Counted from the first letter of the stretch, positions 40,477-49,593 are shown. The stretch: DNA of 64,000 bases from Flavobacterium sp. Root420 (GCF_001427905.1 NZ_LMEF01000033.1:1-64000); one strand, 5' to 3'. A program made the numbers and translations. The notes: generated by a model not told the origin, from the letters alone.

Positions 40477-41835
40477 TTATTTCCAGGTTTGCTTGTTGTT
40501 GTCTTTTTCGAGAATTTCTCTGATTTTTCGTTCTTCCCAATCTGAGCTATAACCAAAAACTTTAAAAGCATGCATTACAACCCCAAATCCCCAACCTAAA
40601 GCCGAAAACCAAAACCACTGAAATCCAGGAGAATACCTCAAATTTATAAAAATTAAAAACGGAATTACACAACAATACGAAATTACATTTCCGTAAAATC
40701 CTTTTAATTCTTCTACTCTTTTTTTAGCTCTGAAATAAGCTTTATTTTCATCGCTATAGTCTGCATTTGTTTCCATAACTGTTATTTGTTTTGTTAAAAT
40801 CGGAATCTTAACCGTGAATGTTTGTTCATTTTGTTCAATCAATACTTTTCTGTTGGTTACAATTCCGTAACGGTTTACGATATTTTGTAGTCCAACTCCT
40901 TGTCTGTCTTGTAAAACTTCTTTCTTCTGAAAATCATTTTGAATCGCTAAATAATCTCCATCAATAAAAATTCGAATATGCAACGGTTTTTGTTCGCTTA
41001 CCACATTGTGCTTTACAGTGTTTTCAAGTAAAAGCTGTAATGACAGCGGAACCACTTTTGCGTCCGGATTAATTGGTGTCGTTGGCAATTCGTAAAACAA
41101 ACTATTTTCGAAACGCATTTTAAGCAGATTCATATAGGTTTTTGCAAACAACAATTCATCATCAACAGAAACCAATTCTTTATCCTTTTGTTCTAAAACA
41201 TAACGATAGATTTTAGATAAAGAAGTAGTAAATCGCTGGGCATTATCCGGATTTTCTTCAATCAAAGAACTTAATACGTTTAGGCTGTTAAAAAGAAAAT
41301 GCGGATCAATCTGATTTTTTAAACTTTCGAATTTGGCGTTTGCCGTTCCCGCAATAATCTTTTGTTGTGTTATTTCAAATTTTGATGCCTGTTTCCATTT
41401 TACCATAAAACTTCTGGCCTGCATGAAAGTTGAAACAGCTAAAGATAAAATGATGTAAAACAGATGTATCCAAATCATTCTTTCACTAAAAAAATTCTCT
41501 ATCGGGAAATTTTGAAGGATAACATAAACGTAATAATTTATTCCTAGAACAATTGGTACCGTATACAAAATCGTCACCATGATTCCATAATAAACCCTTA
41601 AGTTTGTCTGCTCTAACCAATCCCATTTTTTGTCTAAAAGAACGTTGATATATCCATTTCCAAAACCTACTCCAAAGGAATAAAGACAACTTATAAAAAA
41701 GGTTATCAGAACGTTTCGGAACGTTAAATCATCTCCTAAAAAAGCTGAAAATATTACAGTAAAAATCATAGAAATCTTAAACGAAACTATTGTTCCGCTT
41801 TTTAAATCTGCATATGTATTTCTATTATCTTTCAT
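40477..41835 (-). CDS. LytS-type histidine kinase with C-terminal 2TM domain
   Basis: 452 residues. Residues 1-145 hold about four membrane helices. Residues 165-345 form the His_kinase/HATPase unit: phospho-acceptor H179 in KNQIDPHFLFNSLNVLSS, N-box LLENTVKHN near residue 270 and GVGLQNIVNRYG near residue 313. Residues 354-452 are a full 2TM domain starting at an internal Met (METNADYSDENKAYF), with RAKKRVEELKGFYGN, loop YSPGFQWFWFSALGWGFG and tail DWEERKIREILEKD. The domain boundary falls exactly where the free-standing copies have their start codon. It signals to the LytTR regulator encoded at the end of the run. Stimulus unknown. Confidence 0.92.
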   Translation of the reverse strand: MKDNRNTYADLKSGTIVSFKISMIFTVIFSAFLGDDLTFRNVLITFFISCLYSFGVGFGNGYINVLLDKKWDWLEQTNLRVYYGIMVTILYTVPIVLGINYYVYVILQNFPIENFFSERMIWIHLFYIILSLAVSTFMQARSFMVKWKQASKFEITQQKIIAGTANAKFESLKNQIDPHFLFNSLNVLSSLIEENPDNAQRFTTSLSKIYRYVLEQKDKELVSVDDELLFAKTYMNLLKMRFENSLFYELPTTPINPDAKVVPLSLQLLLENTVKHNVVSEQKPLHIRIFIDGDYLAIQNDFQKKEVLQDRQGVGLQNIVNRYGIVTNRKVLIEQNEQTFTVKIPILTKQITVMETNADYSDENKAYFRAKKRVEELKGFYGNVISYCCVIPFLIFINLRYSPGFQWFWFSALGWGFGVVMHAFKVFGYSSDWEERKIREILEKDNNKQTWK

Positions 41836-41856
41836 TATAATCAGCTTAAATTAGTT

Positions 41857-42480
41857 TTATTTTTTGCAATTTTTTTGTGCTTCTAAAGCTCTTTCTAATC
41901 CCCATTTTGGAGAAAAAGGTGTTTCTGGTTTAAAAGTAGCAAAAAGTTCGACAGCTTTATCAACTTGTACGCAAAGTGGTTTTGTATCAACTCCTGTCCA
42001 TTTTGCTCCTCCCAATTGATAATCGGCTTCTCCAAAAACAATTCTTGGATTGTTTGGGTCTATCGCTTTTCCTTTTGCGTAAGCTTCCATCACTTTAGAT
42101 GAATATTTCATACTGTTTGTCATCGGATCTGCAACTACCCAGGCTGTATAAATCAAAGCCTGCATTGCATAAAGTTCCGCATTGTTTTGGTCCTTAATTA
42201 GTTCGATGTCTAAAGCGTCTTGTGCTTTTGTCAATAACAAATCGATTTTGGTTTTGTCTTTTTCAGAAAAAGCCGATGTAGTGTTGATTAAAGCTACATA
42301 ATAATTTGGCAAATAACTTGTTTTCTCTGCCGCTGCGATTCTTTCGAACATTGCCGAAGCGTCAGTATTTTTTCCTTCTTTCCAAAGCCCAAAAGCTTTT
42401 CCCATTCCTTGTTCAAATTGTGTTTGTGCAGATAATAAACTGCAGATAAATAACGTGGTAATTGTAATAATTTTGGTCAT
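41857..42480 (-). CDS. Exported helical-repeat (TPR-like) protein
   Basis: 207 residues with a signal peptide (MTKIITITTLFICSLLSAQ). The mature part is alpha-helical with TPR-like spacing: FEQGMGKAFGLWKEGKNTDA, YLPNYYVALINTTSA, DQNNAELYAMQALIYTAWVV and AKGKAIDPNNPRIVFGEADY, in which 'AIDPNNPR' is a classic TPR turn. It lies 21 bp upstream of the kinase gene on the same strand, so it may be a periplasmic partner of that sensor or of the TonB receptor on its other side. Confidence 0.72.
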   Translation of the reverse strand: MTKIITITTLFICSLLSAQTQFEQGMGKAFGLWKEGKNTDASAMFERIAAAEKTSYLPNYYVALINTTSAFSEKDKTKIDLLLTKAQDALDIELIKDQNNAELYAMQALIYTAWVVADPMTNSMKYSSKVMEAYAKGKAIDPNNPRIVFGEADYQLGGAKWTGVDTKPLCVQVDKAVELFATFKPETPFSPKWGLERALEAQKNCKK

Positions 42481-42495
42481 GATTTCTTTTTTTTA

Positions 42496-42785
42496 AGGTT
42501 CTAAGATTCTGAGTTACTATCCCGAAGCTTCGGGACTAAGTTTTTTTTTATTGATGATTAAAACTCTGTGATTAATTATACTTCAAAAGTATAGCTGTTT
42601 TTACTGTTTTAAAATTAAATGATACTGAGTTGTCGAATTTGATGACTGAATTGTTTTTTTTGAGGTTCTGAGATACTAAGATGCTGAGGTTCTAAGGTTT
42701 TCCCCCTTTTGTGTCTTTTTAAAACTTCTAAAATTTGAGCTGCTAAAAAAACCTTAGCATCTTAGTATCTCAGAACCTTAGCACC
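42496..42785. repeat. Inverted 8-bp CTAAGNNT / CTTAGNAN blocks with embedded palindrome
   Basis: The 309-bp gap 42481-42789 holds no gene. It has one block near 42496-42540 (aaggttctaagattctgag, interrupted by the palindrome tcccgaagcttcggga at 42520-42535), a second near 42661-42700 (gaggttctgagatactaag), and an inverted block near 42752-42785 (ccttagcatcttagtatctc). The second and third face each other across about 55 bp, the same layout as at 7035-7172. Confidence 0.7.
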
Positions 42786-42789
42786 TTTT

Positions 42790-44955
42790 TTAAAGATTCT
42801 TCAACTGATTCTCATTTTTATTCTTACTGATTGTCCAGAAGAAACCTATGAAGAAAAATCGATCTGCGGTTGGTACAACAGCTTGTCTTTGATACACTCC
42901 GCTGGCGTCTGGAAGTTTGGCGTAATCGTATCCGAATACGTTTTGACTTCCTAATACATTGGAAACGGAGAAATACAAGATTTTTTGAGTTGTTAATAAA
43001 TACGCCCAGTTAAAACTCAAACTGTTATACGATTTTGTTTTTCCGTTCATAAACTGTGTTTGGTTTGGATCATTGTACGGACGACCTGAACTGTAACTGT
43101 TGGTGAAACCAATTTGCGATTTCCAGTCGGTAATGAAATATTTTGTTACAATTGATAAACTATGATTGGCAATAAAACTTGGCGTCGCCATTGTTGGAAA
43201 ATTCTTGTATTGTCTTTCAGAATCGATATAAGAATAAGAAATCCAGTATTCTAAGTTTTTATATAAGTTGCTGTCTCTCCAAAATATATCCAAACCTTTT
43301 GCATATCCCGAACCATTATTGTTGAAAACCGAATTATAAGCAATATCTCTTGTGTCGTATTGAACCAAATTGCTGTAATCTTTATAGTAAGCTTCGGCTC
43401 TAAGCGTCTGTCCTGGTTTTGTAAATTGATAGTTTAAAATATAGTGTCTTGCTTTTTCACTTTCAAATTGATGGTATTTTGAATATTTAATATAATCTAC
43501 AACAGGCGTTTGAGAGAAATCTCCGTAAGCGAAAGAAAACTGACTGCTTTTTGAAACTTTATACGCAATTGAAGCTCTTGGTGCGATATTAGTTTCATTC
43601 AACAAACTATTATTCGAAAGTCTAAAACCTACTTTTGCTGCTAAATTTTTTGAGAATAAAATATCTCCTTCGGTATAAAAAGCGGCAATGTTTGAATCGT
43701 AACCGTTTGAAACCTGAATAGAAGCATTATCATCGAAATTTTCATTGAATTTGGTAATGAAATAATCAGCACCAAAAGACAATTTAAAATGATCAGAAAC
43801 ATTTTTTCTCAGTTTTAACTTCAATTGTGCGGCGTTTTCGTTGCTGTCAACATCATTAATATCATATTTTATTTTATTGTTGTTGTAGCCATAACTGATT
43901 CCGGATGTTAATTGCCATCCTGTTCCAAAAGTTCCTTTGTAAGAAGCGTTCAAATAGAAATTATTATTGTTTAAATCGGTTCTGATTTTATCTTCGAAGT
44001 TTATATTTTTCTGATTCAAATCAAATTTCTCCGAATCAAATGCAGCGTATAATTTGAAAATTCCGTTTGTAAAATGATAACGATAAACCGTTTCACCAGA
44101 CAACGATTGGTATGGGTTATTCCAATCTACATTTTGCGGAATCACAGCCTGATAAGGAGCCAAATTAATATAAGCTGTATTTACGCTTAAAGAGCTTTTT
44201 TCCCATTTTTGTGTATTTCCCAACCCAAAACCAACAGTCATTAAAGCGATATCAGTTTTGTTCATATCTGGTTCATCTTGTGTGTTCAATAATAAAACAC
44301 TCGATAAAGCTTCTCCATATTCAGCTGAATATCCTCCTGTTGAAAATGCAATTCCGCTGAATAAAAATGGAGAAAATCTCCCTCTGGTTGGTAAATTATT
44401 GGTTGTAGCTCCGTACGGTTGTGCGACACGAATTCCGTCAACAAAAGTCTGCGTTTCGCTGGCTTCTCCCCCACGAACGAACAAACGTCCGTCTTCGCCA
44501 ACAGTTTGTGTTCCCGGCAAAGTTTGTAAAGCTGCAATAATATTTCCGGCTGATCCTGCGGTGGTTACAATATCTAAAGGTTTAAGAACCGAAACTCTTG
44601 CTTTATCTCCAGATTCTAAGGTTCCTGCAGTGATTACAACGGCATCCAGTGCATTTACATTTTCTCTTAATTTTACCGTTTGATCTTTAAAATTAGTAAC
44701 ATCAATTTCTTTTTTGAAAGTATCATAAATTAAAAAACTTACTATTAAAAATTGATTTCCTGTTGCTGTAGTTTCAAAAGAGAATTCTCCAGTTTCAGAA
44801 CTTGTAGCGCCATCGTAAGTTCCATCTATATAAATATTGGCGCCCGGAACTGGTTTTCCTTTTTCGTCAACCACTTTTCCAGAAATGGTGTTTTGAGCAA
44901 AAATAAAAGCTGTTAAAAATAAAAAGGCAATTGTAAAAAATAATTTGGTCTTCAT
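42790..44955 (-). CDS. TonB-dependent receptor with carboxypeptidase-regulatory-like domain
   Basis: 721 residues. Signal peptide MKTKLFFTIAFLFLTAFIFA. Residues 22-105 form the CarboxypepD_reg-like domain (ISGKVVDEKGKPVPGANIYI, GEFSFETTATGNQ). The plug domain follows, with LDAVVITAG, LQTLPGTQTVGEDGRLFVRG and TQTFVDGIRV, then a 22-strand barrel whose late strands include NYQFTKPGQTLRAEAYYKDY. It ends in a KNENQLKNL tail. It imports an unknown ligand across the outer membrane with TonB energy. It heads the minus-strand run that continues with the TPR-like protein and the 2TM two-component system. Confidence 0.92.
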   Translation of the reverse strand: MKTKLFFTIAFLFLTAFIFAQNTISGKVVDEKGKPVPGANIYIDGTYDGATSSETGEFSFETTATGNQFLIVSFLIYDTFKKEIDVTNFKDQTVKLRENVNALDAVVITAGTLESGDKARVSVLKPLDIVTTAGSAGNIIAALQTLPGTQTVGEDGRLFVRGGEASETQTFVDGIRVAQPYGATTNNLPTRGRFSPFLFSGIAFSTGGYSAEYGEALSSVLLLNTQDEPDMNKTDIALMTVGFGLGNTQKWEKSSLSVNTAYINLAPYQAVIPQNVDWNNPYQSLSGETVYRYHFTNGIFKLYAAFDSEKFDLNQKNINFEDKIRTDLNNNNFYLNASYKGTFGTGWQLTSGISYGYNNNKIKYDINDVDSNENAAQLKLKLRKNVSDHFKLSFGADYFITKFNENFDDNASIQVSNGYDSNIAAFYTEGDILFSKNLAAKVGFRLSNNSLLNETNIAPRASIAYKVSKSSQFSFAYGDFSQTPVVDYIKYSKYHQFESEKARHYILNYQFTKPGQTLRAEAYYKDYSNLVQYDTRDIAYNSVFNNNGSGYAKGLDIFWRDSNLYKNLEYWISYSYIDSERQYKNFPTMATPSFIANHSLSIVTKYFITDWKSQIGFTNSYSSGRPYNDPNQTQFMNGKTKSYNSLSFNWAYLLTTQKILYFSVSNVLGSQNVFGYDYAKLPDASGVYQRQAVVPTADRFFFIGFFWTISKNKNENQLKNL

Positions 44956-45097
44956 GGTTTTTGATTTTGATGAAGCAAATATATTTTAACAATTCTTGTT
45001 AAAAAATATTAAATAACCCAATTGTAGAATTTCGGGGATGAGTTGTAAAATACTTATTTGTATCTTAGCTTTTGTTTCTTTCTAATAAAAAAAACCA

Positions 45098-45826
45098 ATG
45101 AACATTGCCATTGCACAAATAAAACCAGTTAAAGGAGATATTCCGGCTAACATAGAAAAACACATTAAATTTATTGACCTTGCTTCTATATTAAAAGCTG
45201 ATTTCATTTTTTTTCCGGAACTTTCATTAACAGGTTATGAACCCGAACTTTCAGAAAAACTTGCCGTAAATATAAATGACAACAAATTCGATGTATTGCA
45301 AGAGACCAGCGACCAGAAAATGATTGCCTTTGGAGTTGGAGTGCCAACTATACATCAAAACGAAATTCGTATCAGCATGATTATTTTTCAGCCCAAACAG
45401 CCAAGACTTGTTTATTCAAAGCAACAGCTTCATGAGGACGAATTGCCTTATTTTAAAAATGGAAATGAACAAATTTTAATCACTCTTAAAAATCAAAAAA
45501 TCGTACCTGCAATTTGCTACGAGAGCTTACAAATCGATCATGTGGATGAAGCTGTTAAACTTGGAGCCCAAATTTATATCGCAAGCGTTGCAAAGTCACA
45601 AAACGGAATAGACAAAGGGTATGTTCATTATCCAAACATCGCTAAAAAATATAAAATACCTGTTTTAATGTCAAATTGTATTGGAGAATGTGATAATTTC
45701 ATTAGTACTGGTTTTAGTTCTGTTTGGAATAAAGAAGGAGAATTAGTCCTTCAATTTGATAGTCAGGAAGAAGGTCTAATAATTTTCAATACTGAAACAG
45801 AGAAAGCTAAGAAACAAATTATTTAA
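45098..45826 (+). CDS. Carbon-nitrogen hydrolase (nitrilase superfamily), paralogue
   Basis: 242 residues. The triad is E in FFPELSLTGYEPE near residue 42, K in VYSKQQLHEDELPYF near residue 108, and C in VPAICYESLQIDHVDE near residue 142. It is clearly paralogous to the enzyme at 25804-26541, with the same start phrase and the same IYIAS and VLMSN sections. The substrate is unknown. Divergent from the TonB receptor, with a 142-bp intergenic region, and followed by a DinB-family gene after 51 bp. Confidence 0.88.
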   Translation: MNIAIAQIKPVKGDIPANIEKHIKFIDLASILKADFIFFPELSLTGYEPELSEKLAVNINDNKFDVLQETSDQKMIAFGVGVPTIHQNEIRISMIIFQPKQPRLVYSKQQLHEDELPYFKNGNEQILITLKNQKIVPAICYESLQIDHVDEAVKLGAQIYIASVAKSQNGIDKGYVHYPNIAKKYKIPVLMSNCIGECDNFISTGFSSVWNKEGELVLQFDSQEEGLIIFNTETEKAKKQII

Positions 45827-45877
45827 CTAGATTCATTTTTTATATCTTTAAAAGTCAAACAATTAAACAATATCACA

Positions 45878-46336
45878 ATGTCAGAAAGCAGAAGAGTTTC
45901 AAATTTATACCAATCCATTTACAATGGAAATCCATGGCTGGAGGTTACTTTAGCAAATACTTTAAAAGATGTGACTGCAGAACAGGCTTATAGAAAAATA
46001 AACCCTAATTTAAATACGATTTGGGAAATTGTTAATCATCTTATACAATGGAGAAGGAACATTCTAAGACGTGTCCAGGGAGAAACAATAGTAACCCCTG
46101 ACCATAATTATTTTGTACCTGTTTTAGATGCATCTGAAGCCGCCTGGGAGCAATCCCTTCAAAGTCTGGCAAAATCACAAGAATTATGGACTGTCTTTTT
46201 TAATGATTTTAATGATGCTGATTTTGATAAAATAGATCCAAACAACAATCATAATTTCTATGAAGATATTCATGGCATTATTCAGCATGACGTTTATCAT
46301 TTGGGACAGATTGTGATTTTAAAGAAATTACTTTAA
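45878..46336 (+). CDS. DinB-family metal-binding protein
   Basis: 152 residues, all-helical. The DinB/YfiT pattern of three spaced histidines is visible: one in NTIWEIVNHLIQWRRNILRR near residue 53, and two in IHGIIQHDVYHLGQIVILKK near residues 136-140. The latter is the typical HxxxH C-terminal helix. The N-terminal NPWLEVTLANTLKDVTAEQA is typical of this branch. Members act as thiol- or damage-related transferases or unknown metalloenzymes. Confidence 0.85.
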   Translation: MSESRRVSNLYQSIYNGNPWLEVTLANTLKDVTAEQAYRKINPNLNTIWEIVNHLIQWRRNILRRVQGETIVTPDHNYFVPVLDASEAAWEQSLQSLAKSQELWTVFFNDFNDADFDKIDPNNNHNFYEDIHGIIQHDVYHLGQIVILKKLL

Positions 46337-46347
46337 AAACATTTCAA

Positions 46348-46806
46348 ATGAAAAAATCAATATCATTATTCGCGTTTTTACTCCTAAGTGCAGTTGGATT
46401 TGCTCAGGAAACCGAAGTCAAATATGACGAAAATCTGGCTAAATCTTTGAATGCAGAACCAAACGGAATGAAAAAATATGTATTCTGCCTTTTAAAAACC
46501 GGTACCAACACTACTGCCTCAAAAGAAGAAACTCAAAAATTATTTGAAGGTCATATGGCCAATATCAACAAATTAGCCAAAGAAGGAAAATTGGTTGTAG
46601 CCGGACCGTTTATGAAAAACGATCGAAATTACAGAGGTATTTATGTTTTTAATGTTGAAACTGTTCAGGAAGCAGAAGCACTTGTCGCGACTGATCCTGC
46701 TATAAAGGCAAAATTGCTCGAAGCCGAATTAACGCCATGGTATGCGACAGCGGCTTTGCAGGAAACTGTGAAAATTCATGAAAAAATCGCTAAGACAAAG
46801 ATGTAA
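46348..46806 (+). CDS. Exported YciI-like protein
   Basis: 152 residues. A signal peptide (MKKSISLFAFLLLSAVGFAQ) is followed by a domain of about 100 residues with the YciI pattern: KYVFCLLKTG, LFEGHMANINKLAKEGKLVV near residue 68, AGPFMKNDRNYRGIYVFNVE and TVQEAEALVATDPAIKAKLL. The conserved His (EGHM) and Asp (TDPA) of the family are present. YciI proteins are ferredoxin-like enzymes of mostly unknown role. Exported versions are common in Bacteroidota. It starts 11 bp after the DinB gene. Confidence 0.8.
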   Translation: MKKSISLFAFLLLSAVGFAQETEVKYDENLAKSLNAEPNGMKKYVFCLLKTGTNTTASKEETQKLFEGHMANINKLAKEGKLVVAGPFMKNDRNYRGIYVFNVETVQEAEALVATDPAIKAKLLEAELTPWYATAALQETVKIHEKIAKTKM

Positions 46807-46848
46807 TTTAAATTTTCTCTAATTTTTAATATCAACTCCTCTTCAAAC

Positions 46849-48336
46849 ATGATGAATAAATTTGTTCTACGATTTGCTGCAATTGCATCTCTCACAACTG
46901 TCATTTTTATGTGGAGTTGTTCTGGAAAAAACACAACTGAAATATCAAATGAAACCAATTTAATCGTTAAAAAAATAGAAAAAGAAAATGTTGTTATGGG
47001 ATCTGCAGTAGGTTCTGCCGGAATTACACCAGAACAATATGAAAATTTTGAAGAATTAAAAAAGAATGCATCAAAAGAGGAACTTTTACTGCTAACGAAT
47101 CATCCTAATGGAGTGGTAAAATGTTATTCTTTCTGGGCTTTGGCATTGGATAAAAATGCAGATTTGTTTTCAATCGTAAAAAAACATATTAATGACGATA
47201 CTCCGGTAGAAACTCAATTTGGATGTATTAAATCTACAGAAAAAGTAGGTGATTTTTTTATTGATCTGGTTAATCCAAAATATGAGAATTCTGAGATTAA
47301 AAAATTAAGTCAGGCTGAATTTAATCAGTTAGACAGTCTATTAATTTACAAAAAAAACAATCTTTATGCAGGATATGATGCAATCGAAAATGCAGTTCCA
47401 ACTGAATATTTATATCCTAAGGTCAGAAATCTGGTAATAAAAAATCACAATCAAAGTGCTTTAGTTACTTTATCTAAATATAAAAATCCAAATGATATTG
47501 AACTAATTCTGAAAAACAAAGCTAAAGATGAAAACCCGGAAAGCGGTTATTACTCTACTTATCAAGCTATTCAAAATTTTCCAGATTTGCGATTTATTCC
47601 TTTTTTAGAGAAAAATCTTTACCAAACTTTAGATAATGATCATTTTTCTGGTGAATGGTTAGAATTGTACACGGCAATTGCATCGTATAAAAATCAAAAA
47701 GCAGTTGAATTGCTAAAAGTTCCGTTTACAAAAGTTCAACATCAAAATATTAAAGAATACCATATCAAATTTGTGTATGAAGCTATTTTAGCAAACAGAT
47801 GTACGCTCTATAATGATTTATTATGGAATATTTGGAAAAATGAGCATATAATTACTCTCGAAGGTTTTGAATATCTTTTAAATGTAAATGCAGGTAAAGT
47901 ACTTGAATTGAGCAAAAAAGAACTTCTACCAGCTTATCAAATAAAAACTGAAAAGATCGTGCCTAAAATAACTAAAAGCATATTCTCAGAAAATTTAGAA
48001 GAAACAATGCTAAATTTTATTTTATTAAATGACAAAGAGGTAGCATACAATATAATTAAATATAAAATCACAAGTGCTCCTGTTAATGATTTTGAAATGT
48101 ACTGTGAAAAAACCGCATCATTAAAGAATCCATATTTTAATGATGCATTATTTAAAAGATTAAAATCAGCAGATAATCCCTATATATATCTTCCAATTGT
48201 TGAAACACTAATTTCTTTTAAAGACAAGTCTATAAATAATAAAATTTTAGAAATGAGAAAGAAAAACAAAAACATGAATGAAGAATGGGGAAGTGATTCT
48301 TTAGATGAAATACTTAAAAAAAACAACATTAAATAA
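46849..48336 (+). CDS. Lipoprotein with HEAT-like helical repeats
   Basis: 495 residues. The N-terminus MMNKFVLRFAAIASLTTVIF continues to a lipobox with Cys24 (MWSC). The mature part is alpha-helical and repeated: SKEELLLLTNHPNGVVKCYS resembles a HEAT/armadillo repeat, and QTLDNDHFSGEWLELYTAIA and RLKSADNPYIYLPIVETLIS show similar spacing. No catalytic motif seen. It has a second Met (codon 2) as an equally good start. It lies 42 bp after the YciI-like gene and may share its transcript. Family not recognised. Confidence 0.6.
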   Translation: MMNKFVLRFAAIASLTTVIFMWSCSGKNTTEISNETNLIVKKIEKENVVMGSAVGSAGITPEQYENFEELKKNASKEELLLLTNHPNGVVKCYSFWALALDKNADLFSIVKKHINDDTPVETQFGCIKSTEKVGDFFIDLVNPKYENSEIKKLSQAEFNQLDSLLIYKKNNLYAGYDAIENAVPTEYLYPKVRNLVIKNHNQSALVTLSKYKNPNDIELILKNKAKDENPESGYYSTYQAIQNFPDLRFIPFLEKNLYQTLDNDHFSGEWLELYTAIASYKNQKAVELLKVPFTKVQHQNIKEYHIKFVYEAILANRCTLYNDLLWNIWKNEHIITLEGFEYLLNVNAGKVLELSKKELLPAYQIKTEKIVPKITKSIFSENLEETMLNFILLNDKEVAYNIIKYKITSAPVNDFEMYCEKTASLKNPYFNDALFKRLKSADNPYIYLPIVETLISFKDKSINNKILEMRKKNKNMNEEWGSDSLDEILKKNNIK

Positions 48337-48360
48337 AGAAATTACTTTTACTGAAATATT

Positions 48361-48936
48361 ATGAAAACAGAAAAAGAAAAAATGATTTCGGGAGAATATT
48401 ACAATGCAGGTGATCCTGTTTTAGTAAAAGAACGTCGAAAAGCCAAGAATTTATTACATCGCTTAAACGTAATCGAATATCGTTTGACTAAGAAAGCCAA
48501 AGAAATTATAGCCGAATTAATTCCGAATACTGGTAAAGGTTTTTATATAGAACCACCATTTCATTGCGATTATGGATACAATATTACTTGTGGCGACAAC
48601 GTTTATTTCAATGTCAATTGTGTCGTCTTAGATTGCGCGCCGGTCATTATTGGCTCCAATGTGTTTTTTGCACCGAATGTTCAAATCTACACAGCGACTC
48701 ATCCTCTTGATGCCGAATTGCGAAAATCATTAGAAAATGCTTTGCCCGTTTCTATTGGAGACGATTGCTGGATTGGTGGAAACTCTGTAATTTGTCCAGG
48801 AGTAACTATCGGAAAAGGCTGTGTTATTGGGGCAGGATCTGTCGTTACAAAAGACATTCCTGACAACTCATTGGCTGTTGGAAATCCGGCGAAAATAATT
48901 AGAAAATTAAATCAAGAACCTGAATTAAACACATAA
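48361..48936 (+). CDS. Sugar O-acetyltransferase (maltose/galactoside type)
   Basis: 191 residues. An N-terminal helical segment (EKEKMISGEYYNAGDPVLVK, typical of the MAC domain of Maa and LacA) precedes a left-handed beta-helix of hexapeptide repeats: ITCGDNVYFNVNCVVLDCAP, VFFAPNVQIYTATHPLDAEL (catalytic His near residue 119) and CWIGGNSVICPGVTIGKGCV. The reaction is transfer of acetyl from acetyl-CoA to a sugar hydroxyl. The trimer binds acetyl-CoA in the groove between subunits. Its stop overlaps the VOC gene start by one base. Confidence 0.93.
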   Translation: MKTEKEKMISGEYYNAGDPVLVKERRKAKNLLHRLNVIEYRLTKKAKEIIAELIPNTGKGFYIEPPFHCDYGYNITCGDNVYFNVNCVVLDCAPVIIGSNVFFAPNVQIYTATHPLDAELRKSLENALPVSIGDDCWIGGNSVICPGVTIGKGCVIGAGSVVTKDIPDNSLAVGNPAKIIRKLNQEPELNT

Positions 48937-49325
48937 TGCTTACCTTAAATAAAGTTCATCACATTGCCATTTTATGCTCGGATTATCAAAAATCTAAAAC
49001 TTTTTATACTGAAGTTTTGGGATTAACTATTATTAGAGAAATTTATCGTGAAGAACGTCAATCTTACAAACTTGATTTAGCCTTAAACGGCACTTATATT
49101 GTCGAATTGTTTTCGTTTCCAAATCCACCGAAACGCCCGTCGAGACCAGAAGCAGTTGGTTTGCGACACCTGGCTTTTGAAGTAATTAATTTAGATGAAA
49201 CAATTGCTTTTCTGAATTCCAAAAAAATAGAATCAGAACCTATCAGAATTGATGAAACCACTGAAAAACGATTTACTTTCATCGCTGATCCGGATGAATT
49301 GCCGATTGAGTTTTATGAGAGATAA
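48936..49325 (+). CDS. VOC-family (glyoxalase-like) protein, SMU1112c/YaeR type
   Basis: 129 residues. One VOC domain: VHHIAILCSDYQKSKTFYTE at the start (metal-binding His in VHHIA), IIREIYREERQSYKLDLAL, RLEA-like stretch RPEAVGLRHLAFEVINLDE near residue 70 (second His) and TFIADPDELPIEFYE at the end (Glu ligand). It resembles the SMU1112c/YaeR group. Reaction unknown. Overlaps the acetyltransferase gene by one base. Confidence 0.88.
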   Translation: MLTLNKVHHIAILCSDYQKSKTFYTEVLGLTIIREIYREERQSYKLDLALNGTYIVELFSFPNPPKRPSRPEAVGLRHLAFEVINLDETIAFLNSKKIESEPIRIDETTEKRFTFIADPDELPIEFYER

Positions 49326-49332
49326 AAAATAA

Positions 49333-49593
49333 TCTCGCAAAGTCGCAAAGTCGCGAAGTCGCAAAGTTTTTTAGCCACAGATTAAAAGAATTAAAGGATT
49401 TTTTTTCACGCAGATTCAGCAGATTTAAGCGGATCCTACAGATTTTTTACTGATTTATTTTTTACTGATTTATCTGCGTGTATCTGCCAAAATCTCTTTA
49501 AAATCTGCGTGAAACCAAACTTTGCGGCTTCGCTTCTCTTTACGCGATTAAAACTAAATAAAAACTTAGCGCCTTTGTGTCTTTGTGGCAAAT
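49333..49593. repeat. CGCAAAGT array, GCAGATT element and CTTTGTGT words
   Basis: The 423-bp gap 49326-49748 starts with four head-to-tail 8-bp units (cgcaaagt with one cgcgaagt, 49337-49368). Next comes a GCAGATT element (about 49374-49530) closely resembling 26557-26700, with inverted ends (cacgcagatt, aatctgcgtg). It ends with gcctttgtgtctttgtggc (49572-49590). No coding frame is visible. Confidence 0.7.

Noticed and set aside
44258-44683. Plus-strand open frame of 141 codons
   Set aside because: Antisense to the plug region of the TonB receptor and follows its codon pattern; no plausible protein features.
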